Source: Candidatus Tectimicrobiota bacterium (GTDB taxonomy: Bacteria > UBA8248 > JACPRG01). From it: a stretch of DNA of 5,821 bases. Shown here piece by piece: positions 1 to 5,034 of this stretch. Numbering within the stretch: the first letter of the stretch is position 1; the number at the start of each line of letters is the position of its first letter. The DNA is taken from NCBI GenBank assembly GCA_016190025.1, contig JACPRG010000166.1, positions 1-5,821 of the forward strand, read 5' to 3'. A model generated the notes under the pieces. That model saw nothing but the letters and a program-made list of their open reading frames with translations, was not told the origin of the DNA and did not search any database. Both the position numbers and the translations under genes were made by a program.

Positions 1-79
1 CCCACCACCCGTGCCGCCCAATTGTAGCGCACGCGGCGCTTCTCCCCAAGCCCGAACAGCGCAAGCTCCAAGCCATATC
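1..79. other. Left flank of the insertion sequence, unassigned
   Basis: This short flank lies outside the insertion sequence. Several frames are open on both strands. A plus-strand frame from base 3 runs 26 codons to a TAA at 81-83. A minus-strand frame is also open across the whole piece. With under 80 bases of GC-rich sequence, no start codon with a ribosome-binding site and no recognisable motif, I cannot say whether it is coding or intergenic. Confidence 0.3.
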
Positions 80-83
80 CTAA
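80..83. repeat. Putative target-site duplication CTAA, left copy
   Basis: CTAA directly precedes the left terminal inverted repeat. The same four bases in the same orientation directly follow the right terminal repeat at 2155-2158. A 4-bp duplication is within the range known for IS1380-type and IS701-type elements. It is short, and because it contains the palindrome TA, chance agreement is possible. Confidence 0.55.
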
Positions 84-97
84 CCCGGATTTTCGCG
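84..97 (+). repeat. Left terminal inverted repeat of the IS
   Basis: CCCGGATTTTCGCG is the inverse of the sequence at 2141-2154 with one mismatch. If three bases outside are included (TAA at 81-83 against TAG on the inverted right side), the match is 15 of 17. The outer TA is palindromic and probably belongs to the target site, which leaves the exact boundary uncertain by a few bases. Confidence 0.85.
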
Positions 98-124
98 GTT
101 GAGGACTTCGTTTAAACGCACGCC

Positions 125-1852
125 CTACCCGAACTCAAACCGGAGTACCCGGTCGTGGAGCCACGGGACCCGGACTCGCTCCCGGGCGAACCCTGCCTCC
201 AGGAGGAGCGGGTTGTGGGCTCGCTTGGGAAAGTGGACCGTGATCGTGTCGGGCTGGATGTGAACCTCCCCCAGGGTGTTGATGAACCGCCGGTAGACCT
301 GCTTGGGCTGCGCCGCCTCGAAGCCCGCGATCCGCCGGGCGAAGAGCCGGTAGCAGAGGTTCGCCGCCACGGTGCAGGCCACCGAGACATCCACTTCGAG
401 CTGCAGCCCCGAGCAGAGGGCGTCCAGGTGGAAGAAGGCGACCCCGTCGGCGATGGCGTTCTCGATGACCATCCGCTGGGCGTAGCGGGTGAGCAGGGGG
501 GCCGGGGGGGCGGTGAGGGCGTTGGTGAGCAGGAGGGTCGGCAGCTCCCGCCCGAGCCCCTTGATGGCGATCTGGCGGAGCTCCCCCGGGTAGTCCTTCA
601 ACCGGACGCGCGTCTCGTAGATCAGGGGGTCGCGGTACTTGCGGTGCGGGACGTCCAGATGGCACGGGGTCCAGGCGGCCCGGGGCAACGCCAAGAGCTC
701 GGCCAGCGTCTTCTCGTTGCGCCGCCGGAGGGTGAGAAAGCGGATGCCCCGGGCGTCCAGTTTCGCGAGGACGGCCGCGGTGGTCAGCCGGGAGTCGAAG
801 ACCAGCTCCTCCGGCACCTGCCCCGTCGTCCGCTCCCAGAAGGCCACGAAGCGGAGGATCTCCGTGGGCTGCTGGGCCTTGAGGACCCGGGCGTTGCTGT
901 AGCAGAGGGCCCGGCTGGTCCCGTCCTGGGCCAGGAAGACCAGGACGCTCTTCTCGGCGTGGCTCCGCCGGGGGACGTAGTGCTTCTCCAGGACGCTCGC
1001 CTCCCCGAAGTGGGGGACGGCGTGGAAGTCGAGGTTGAAGGAGGTCCCGGGCAGGAGCCCCTGCCCCCGGGCGGCCTCGACCAGCGCCTCCAGCCAGCGG
1101 AGCGTCCCCGCCCGGGTGAGCCGGTACGAGTAGGTGGTGAGGGCCGTGGTCTTCGGCAGGGCGTTCAGCCCGGCGAAGAGGGCGGCCCCCGGGTCGTGGC
1201 AGAGGTCCATGACGTGGCTCACCCGCTCCTGGCCGAGGAATTTCAAGGCGAGGAGGGCGAGGAGGTAGTGCAGGGGCGGGATCTGGCGGGTGCCGGGCAG
1301 CCGCGCCCGCTGGACCAAGCCCGGCAAATCCAGGGTGACCAGGAGGGGGACGAAGAGGAACAGCCCCGCCGCCGGGGTGCTGAAGGTCCGTCCCGGCGGG
1401 AGGGTGAAGGCCCGCCGATTGGCCACGGCCGCCGCCGCGGGACGGGCATACACGGGGCGTTCCTCGTCGGCCCGCCGCGGCAGCCGCGCGAAGCCCGCTT
1501 CCCGGAGGATCTCCCAGATGGCCCGGACACTCAGCGGGGGGCCTTCGGCGCGCAGCACCCGCTGGATGTCGTAGACCGAGTGGTTCTGCTTGCGGAGCGC
1601 GATAGCCCGCTCCCGGGCGGGGGCCTTCTTGGGTTGGGACTTGGGGCCAGGGCGGCGCTCCAGGAAGAACGGGGGCAGCTCCCCGGCCCGGAACCGGCTG
1701 CAGAGGACCGCCAGGGAGCCGGGGGTGTAGTGGAAGCGCGGCGCGACCGTGCGCACCGGCTCCCCGTCGACAATGACGGCCCGCAGCGCCTCGTAGAGGC
1801 GGTGGGCCGGCAGCGCCGGCCGCAGGAAGAACACCCGGTGGCGGTCCGGCAT
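125..1852 (-). CDS. DDE transposase of an IS4-superfamily-like element
   Basis: This 575-residue protein should catalyse cutting and strand transfer of the surrounding insertion sequence. Residues about 15-125 are basic and helical and look like a DNA-binding helix-turn-helix region (RTVAPRFHYTPGSLAVL, then HSVYDIQRVLRAEGPPLSVRAIWEILREAGF in two parts), followed by a basic linker. The RNase H-like core carries a plausible catalytic triad: D275 in FNLDFHAVPHFG, D353 in ELVFDSRLTT and E464 in YAQRMVIENAI. Tyr457, Arg460 and Glu464 reproduce the Y-(2)-R-(3)-E signature of IS4-type transposases. The Lys that often follows seven residues later is absent (Val471). The gap of about 110 residues between D353 and E464 fits the beta-strand insertion known from that superfamily. 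The ATG at 1852 is set by an in-frame TAA two codons upstream. No Shine-Dalgarno lies at normal distance; the nearest, AGGAGA, is 16 nt away. The frame is intact, with stop TAG. Family-level placement (IS1380, IS1634 or other) is uncertain. Confidence 0.9.
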   Translation of the reverse strand: MPDRHRVFFLRPALPAHRLYEALRAVIVDGEPVRTVAPRFHYTPGSLAVLCSRFRAGELPPFFLERRPGPKSQPKKAPARERAIALRKQNHSVYDIQRVLRAEGPPLSVRAIWEILREAGFARLPRRADEERPVYARPAAAAVANRRAFTLPPGRTFSTPAAGLFLFVPLLVTLDLPGLVQRARLPGTRQIPPLHYLLALLALKFLGQERVSHVMDLCHDPGAALFAGLNALPKTTALTTYSYRLTRAGTLRWLEALVEAARGQGLLPGTSFNLDFHAVPHFGEASVLEKHYVPRRSHAEKSVLVFLAQDGTSRALCYSNARVLKAQQPTEILRFVAFWERTTGQVPEELVFDSRLTTAAVLAKLDARGIRFLTLRRRNEKTLAELLALPRAAWTPCHLDVPHRKYRDPLIYETRVRLKDYPGELRQIAIKGLGRELPTLLLTNALTAPPAPLLTRYAQRMVIENAIADGVAFFHLDALCSGLQLEVDVSVACTVAANLCYRLFARRIAGFEAAQPKQVYRRFINTLGEVHIQPDTITVHFPKRAHNPLLLEAGFARERVRVPWLHDRVLRFEFG

Positions 1853-1855
1853 GGT

Positions 1856-2083
1856 TTAACTGAAATGGTCTCCTGGTAACATGCATCATACTATATCTCG
1901 TATTCTCACATCCTGCAAGCCCTATCTGCAGGCCAAGAGGTCGCGGCGGCTGCGATCGCTCTCTCCCATCAGTGTCCGCCCCCGTAACCGCCAACGCGGC
2001 TCCCAGACCCAAGAACGGCCATCGGCCCAACGGGAAGTGCAGGCTTCGAATAATTCCAGAAGACAGTTGACCATTTCAGTTAA
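1856..2083. repeat. 228-bp segment with perfect 15-bp inverted ends, possible nested MITE-like element
   Basis: TTAACTGAAATGGTC at 1856-1870 is an exact inverse of GACCATTTCAGTTAA at 2069-2083. Both outer ends are TTAA, itself a palindrome and a common target duplication of some small transposons. The segment codes for nothing I recognise. Its left end is 3 bp from the transposase ATG. On the minus strand, GGGAGA (2087-2092) lies just outside its far end. Deleting the segment while keeping one TTAA would put GGGAGA 10 nt before the ATG, a normal Shine-Dalgarno distance. This is consistent with a nested insertion, but a pair of subterminal protein-binding sites native to the IS is an equally valid reading. 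Confidence 0.45.
1890..1918 (-). promoter_or_regulatory. Predicted sigma-70-type promoter for the transposase
   Basis: Read on the minus strand, TTGCAG (1913-1918) and TATAGT (1890-1895) are separated by 17 bases. The -10 box matches the TATAAT consensus at five of six positions and the -35 box matches TTGACA at three of six. Transcription would begin near 1880-1884 and give a leader of roughly 30 nt before the transposase ATG. The leader contains one arm of the 15-bp inverted repeat. The prediction rests on consensus match alone. Confidence 0.4.
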
Positions 2084-2140
2084 GATTCTCCCGGTCCCGG
2101 CGACGGGACGCGGGGCCGGACAGGGCTCCGTATGGGGGTG

Positions 2141-2154
2141 CGCGAAAATCCAGG
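2141..2154 (-). repeat. Right terminal inverted repeat of the IS
   Basis: Read on the minus strand this is CCTGGATTTTCGCG. It differs from the left repeat only at the third base, T in place of C. It marks the transposase-upstream end of the element. Confidence 0.85.
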
Positions 2155-2158
2155 CTAA
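2155..2158. repeat. Putative target-site duplication CTAA, right copy
   Basis: CTAA directly follows the right terminal repeat and matches 80-83 in the same orientation. Together the two copies imply that the unoccupied site read CTAA in the region downstream of the maturase gene. Confidence 0.55.
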
Positions 2159-2254
2159 TTCCGCTATTCCGCATTTTGCGAGGCAGCACGCCCGGGTTCG
2201 AGGCGAGCGGGATGAGGGGGAAACTGTGGGAAGGCTCTGGGGGGTCCACCCCGC
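2159..2254. other. Short spacer between maturase stop and IS
   Basis: This spacer is the 3' flank of the maturase gene. Next to the stop is GGGGTGGACCCC on the minus strand, a weak palindrome with a very small loop and no following T-run, so I do not call a terminator. The part nearest the IS (2159-2176) is more AT-rich than its surroundings. Confidence 0.5.
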
Positions 2255-3511
2255 TCAGGCGTGGAAGAGATACGATCGGGCCTGCGCGGGATTCGCGCAG
2301 CAGGCCTTGTGCTTCCAGCCCGAGCCGCAGGGGCACGGATCGTTTCGTCCGGTCCGCTGGGCGCGCCCTGGCTCGATCTCCAGGAGGCCGAGATACCGCT
2401 GCTTGTTCCGAATCGCCCCGGCCAGGGTGCCCAGTCGGTCGCTGGCGTGGCGGAAGAGCTGCCGGTAGCTCTCGCAGAAGTGATCGGGGCCCGATCCGGT
2501 CTCCGTGGTGCGGCGATTGCGCGAGCAGCCGCCCTTGCAGAGGTGCAGCCACTCGCAGGCGGCACAGGCCTCGGGCAGGGGGCGCTTCCCGGAGACGAAG
2601 GCCCGCCGGACCGGGTGGGCCACCAGCTCGGCCATGGGCGTCTCGAGGACGTTCCCCAACCTCCAGGCGGGGTGGATGAAGAAGTCACATGGATAGACGA
2701 AGCCATCCGCCTCGATGACGATCCCGGCGTCGCAGGTGTCGGCGTGCACGCACAGTTCGTTGGGGAGGCCGGTCAGGCTCTGCAGGAAGTTGTCGAAGGT
2801 TCGAATGGAGACGGTCGGCAGCCCCGACTGGTACCACGCCTCGAAGGCCTCCACCAGGAAGGCCCCATACTGGATGGGCGTGATGAGAAACGTGGCCGGC
2901 CGATCGGGCTCCGTCGCCTGAAAATCCATGGCCGGGATGAACTGGACGTGGCTGAAGCCCTGGCCCCGGAAGAAGGCCATCAGCTCTCCGGCCCGCTCCA
3001 CGTTGTGCGGCCCCACCACGCAGAGGATGTTGAACTCCACCCGGTGCCGCCGGAGCACCTCGATGCCCCGCATGACCCGCGCGAAGCTCCCGCGCCCCCC
3101 GCGATCCCGACGGAGGGCGTCGTGGACCGCCTCCGGGCCGTCGAGGCTCACGCCGACGAGCCAGTAATGGTGGCCCAGGAACGCCCCCCACGCATCGTCC
3201 AGGAGGATTCCGTTAGTCTGGAGGGCGTTGGAGATGACCGTTCCGGGCCTGGCGTGGGCCGTCTGGAGCGAAACCACCTTCTCGAAAAAGGGAAGCCCGG
3301 CCAGCGTGGGCTCCCCGCCCTGCCACGACACGCTGGCCATCCCGACATCGGCCACGTACGCCATGTAGGCGGGGATGACGCGCTCCAGGAGGCGGAGGTC
3401 CAGGCGCCGTCGCGCCCGCACCCCTTCCAGCGACTCCCGGTAATAGCAGTAGGCGCAGTCCAGGTTGCAGTCGGTCGAGACCGTCTTGAACATCACGGAG
3501 AGGGGCGGCAT
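2255..3511 (-). CDS. Anaerobic sulfatase-maturating enzyme (radical SAM/SPASM) with C-terminal SEC-C motif
   Basis: The predicted role is oxygen-independent, S-adenosylmethionine-dependent oxidation of the sulfatase active-site Cys (or Ser) to formylglycine in the cytoplasm. The 418 residues begin with the radical-SAM cluster motif C15-x3-C19-x2-C22 (CNLDCAYC), followed by GGEP at 65-68. The SPASM region shows C254, C260, C275, C316, C319, C325, C329 and C346, the eight-cysteine pattern that binds two auxiliary [4Fe-4S] clusters in anSME proteins. D276 directly after C275 corresponds to the general base described for the Clostridium enzyme. An added tail, GRNDPCPCGSGWKHKACC, is a SEC-C zinc motif (C393, C395, C404, C405), as at the end of SecA. 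The ATG at 3511 is chosen because AAGGGG lies 8 nt upstream; the frame is open to 3763, but that extension overlaps the sulfatase gene. The adjacent sulfatase with a Cys-type signature is the probable partner. Related quinohemoprotein or peptide-modifying SPASM enzymes are less likely. Confidence 0.93.
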   Translation of the reverse strand: MPPLSVMFKTVSTDCNLDCAYCYYRESLEGVRARRRLDLRLLERVIPAYMAYVADVGMASVSWQGGEPTLAGLPFFEKVVSLQTAHARPGTVISNALQTNGILLDDAWGAFLGHHYWLVGVSLDGPEAVHDALRRDRGGRGSFARVMRGIEVLRRHRVEFNILCVVGPHNVERAGELMAFFRGQGFSHVQFIPAMDFQATEPDRPATFLITPIQYGAFLVEAFEAWYQSGLPTVSIRTFDNFLQSLTGLPNELCVHADTCDAGIVIEADGFVYPCDFFIHPAWRLGNVLETPMAELVAHPVRRAFVSGKRPLPEACAACEWLHLCKGGCSRNRRTTETGSGPDHFCESYRQLFRHASDRLGTLAGAIRNKQRYLGLLEIEPGRAQRTGRNDPCPCGSGWKHKACCANPAQARSYLFHA

Positions 3512-3519
3512 GCCGGTGT

Positions 3520-3525
3520 CCCCTT
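3520..3525 (-). promoter_or_regulatory. Ribosome-binding site of the maturase
   Basis: On the minus strand AAGGGG stands 8 nt before the ATG at 3511. It decides between this start, the later in-frame ATG at 3493 (no such motif) and upstream candidates within the sulfatase gene. Confidence 0.7.
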
Positions 3526-3539
3526 CACGACTTTTTCTG

Positions 3540-3575
3540 CCGGCGGGCCCGCTCCCGCGCCTCGACGGGCGCCGG
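3540..3575 (-). other. GC-rich hairpin in the sulfatase-maturase spacer
   Basis: CCGGC (3540-3544) and GCCCG (3547-3551) pair with CGGGC (3566-3570) and GCCGG (3571-3575), giving a 10-bp stem with a 2-nt bulge and a 14-nt loop. On the transcribed strand it is followed by AAAAAG, not T residues, so it is not an intrinsic terminator. It could modulate read-through or mRNA stability between the two genes. It could also be a chance product of GC-rich sequence. No promoter is apparent elsewhere in this 97-bp spacer. Confidence 0.3.
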
Positions 3576-3608
3576 ACCGAACTCGGCCGGGGCGGGGGTG
3601 TAGGGGAT

Positions 3609-5030
3609 CTACACCCCCCTTTCGATGACGGCCTGGGGACCTCCCACCGCCTCCATGCGCCGCCGCTGATCCGCCCTGGCGCGAGCGTCCACTGCCTCCG
3701 GATCGACGATGGATCGCAGCTCCCGCTCGCAGGCGGCGAGCACTTCCGCATGGTTGGGGTCACCTGCGAGGTCCCCGGTCTCGTCCGGGTCAGCGAGAAG
3801 ATCGAAGAGCTGCGGCGGATACCCCACGTAGTGGACGTACTTGTACCGGGCGTTGCGGATCATGAAGATCCCGCTGGGCGAGAAGATGGCGTGGTACTCG
3901 CTGAAGACGGTGCGGGGGTGATACTCTCCCTGAGCGAAGCGCAGAAGGGACGTCCCGGGGAGATCGGCGTCTTCGGGTGTGAGCGCCGCGCCGACGGCCT
4001 CGACGATGGTGGGGAAGAGGTCCATGAGGCCGACGTTGGTATCCACCACCTTCCCCTGGGGGATGTCCGGACCGGTTAGGATGAGAGGGACCGCGACGGC
4101 ACTCTCGTACATGGTGCTCTTCCACCAGAGGCCGTGCTCGCCCAGCATCTCCCCGTGGTCCGTCGTATAGATGATCCGCGTGCGCTCCCCCAGGCCGGCC
4201 TCGCGGAGGGCCTGGAGCACGATCCCGATCTGCTCGTCCATGAAGCTGACCAGCCCGTAGTAGGCCGCCAGGGCGTTCCGGAGAGTCCGCTCGTCAAACG
4301 GCTCGTCGAGTGCCTCCTGCCGCCGCTTCAGCTCGAGCACGGGATGGCGGGCCCAGGCCTCGGGGTGGTACTGCACCGGAAGGGGGAGGGACCCCAGGGG
4401 ATACAGGGCGAAGTACTGCTCCGGCACGATGAGCGGGAAGTGCGGGGTCACGAAGCCCACGAACAGGCACCACGGCCGGGTGTGCTTCGGGGCCTCTTCC
4501 CGGAGCCACTGGGCACTCACCTGGGCCACGGCCCGGTCGTAGCGGATGTACTCGCTCTCTCCCGCCCGCGCCTCCAGCACCTGATTCCGGCTCTGCGGGC
4601 GAACCGGCATCTCCCCACGAAGCAACTGGTACAGATCACCCACGCCATCCAGGACATGCATCGGGATCCGCTGGTCGGGGAAGCCGCTCGGGTCGCCCGC
4701 CCGTCGATAGTGGAGCTTGCCCACCGTGGCCACGTGGTGTCCCTGCTCGATCAGGCGATGACCCCAACTGGGGGCCTCCGTCCCGACGTAGGGCGTGGCG
4801 TTATCCCAGGAATTGATCGCATGCGCGTAGCGGCCGGTGGCCATGCTCGCCCGCGCCGGGACGCAGATGGGCGTCTGGCAGTACGCGTTCCGGAAGCGCG
4901 TCCCCTGAGCCGCCAGGGCGTCCATGTTCGGCGTCCGCGCCACCGGGTTGCCGTAGCAGCCGAGGACGCGCCGGCTGTGCTGGTCGGAGAAGATGAACAG
5001 GAGGTTTGTGGGTCGATTGGTCGTCGTCAT
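3609..5030 (-). CDS. Formylglycine-dependent sulfatase, Cys-type, cytoplasmic
   Basis: This 473-residue enzyme of the alkaline-phosphatase superfamily should hydrolyse a sulfate ester. The signature C56-V-P-A-R60 in QTPICVPARASMATGRY fits C/S-x-P-x-R, so Cys56 is the residue converted to formylglycine. Other expected active-site positions are present: D16-Q17 (FIFSDQ) and D291-H292 (TTDHGE) for the metal, K105 and H107 (GKLHY), H197 (VTPHFP) and K304 (WWKSTMYE). The N-terminus MTTTNRPTNLLFIFSDQ goes straight into the first beta-strand without a signal peptide, so cytoplasmic action is predicted. S74-W75-D76-N77-A78 after the signature resembles choline-sulfatase-like members, but the substrate is not determined. 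The ATG at 5030 is preferred over the in-frame ATG at 5054 because GAGGTG lies 7 nt upstream and the oxidoreductase stop is only 4 nt away; the longer form would overlap that gene. The maturase follows after 97 bp. Phosphonate monoester hydrolases share this fold and signature and remain an alternative. Confidence 0.93.
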   Translation of the reverse strand: MTTTNRPTNLLFIFSDQHSRRVLGCYGNPVARTPNMDALAAQGTRFRNAYCQTPICVPARASMATGRYAHAINSWDNATPYVGTEAPSWGHRLIEQGHHVATVGKLHYRRAGDPSGFPDQRIPMHVLDGVGDLYQLLRGEMPVRPQSRNQVLEARAGESEYIRYDRAVAQVSAQWLREEAPKHTRPWCLFVGFVTPHFPLIVPEQYFALYPLGSLPLPVQYHPEAWARHPVLELKRRQEALDEPFDERTLRNALAAYYGLVSFMDEQIGIVLQALREAGLGERTRIIYTTDHGEMLGEHGLWWKSTMYESAVAVPLILTGPDIPQGKVVDTNVGLMDLFPTIVEAVGAALTPEDADLPGTSLLRFAQGEYHPRTVFSEYHAIFSPSGIFMIRNARYKYVHYVGYPPQLFDLLADPDETGDLAGDPNHAEVLAACERELRSIVDPEAVDARARADQRRRMEAVGGPQAVIERGV

Positions 5031-5034
5031 GTCC

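Larger units (their letters stand above)
1853..2140. other. Noncoding right part of the IS
   Basis: This stretch of about 290 bases lies between the transposase start codon and the right terminal repeat. It holds a predicted minus-strand promoter (1890-1918) and a perfect 15-bp inverted repeat (1856-1870 with 2069-2083). A plus-strand frame starting near 1881 is open but gives an Arg/Ser/Gln-rich product without recognisable motifs. It also runs out of the element, through its end and into the antisense of the maturase gene, so I do not call it a gene. Confidence 0.6.
84..2154 (-). mobile_element. Complete insertion sequence, 2071 bp, single DDE transposase
   Basis: The element is bounded by CCCGGATTTTCGCG at 84-97 and the inverse of CCTGGATTTTCGCG at 2141-2154, which agree at 13 of 14 positions. 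It is flanked by CTAA on both sides. One uninterrupted transposase gene on the minus strand fills most of it. Left of the gene are 41 bp of noncoding sequence and right of it about 300 bp. Ends beginning with CC, a 4-bp duplication and a single long transposase are compatible with the IS1380 or IS4/IS1634 groups, but I cannot settle the family. It sits downstream of the sulfatase maturase gene in the same orientation. No cargo gene is evident. Intact ends and an intact reading frame suggest a recent or still functional copy. Confidence 0.85.

Noticed and set aside
109..118. Perfect palindrome CGTTTAAACG just after the transposase stop
   Set aside because: It is only 10 bp with no loop and no T-run, so it is not a terminator. 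Nothing ties it to the other repeats.
155..1879. Very long plus-strand open frame (574 codons) opposite the transposase
   Set aside because: It mirrors the transposase frame in GC-rich DNA, where stop codons are scarce. Its product is repetitive in Gly, Glu, Arg and Pro and shows no domain.
135..2030. Minus-strand open frame of 631 codons in another frame over the transposase
   Set aside because: The product is rich in Pro, Gly, Arg and Ala and is a shifted reading of the real transposase, whose frame carries the DDE motifs.
1..2254. Gene interrupted by the IS, with halves in 1-83 and 2159-2254
   Set aside because: Joining the flanks at one CTAA leaves frames open on the minus strand, for example from an ATG at 2174. 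There is no ribosome-binding site and no protein-like motif, and the pieces are too short to judge.
1881..2468. Plus-strand frame of 195 codons starting in the IS right part
   Set aside because: It crosses the right terminal repeat and the flank and ends antisense to the maturase. No ribosome-binding site or motif supports it.
2261..3628. Long plus-strand open frame opposite the maturase
   Set aside because: The minus strand holds every radical-SAM, SPASM and SEC-C motif. The plus-strand product has no recognisable motif and arises from codon bias.
3512..3763. 84-codon N-terminal extension of the maturase
   Set aside because: It overlaps the end of the sulfatase gene by over 150 bp, has low-complexity Pro/Ser/Arg content, and the ATG at 3511 has a good ribosome-binding site and the normal family start.
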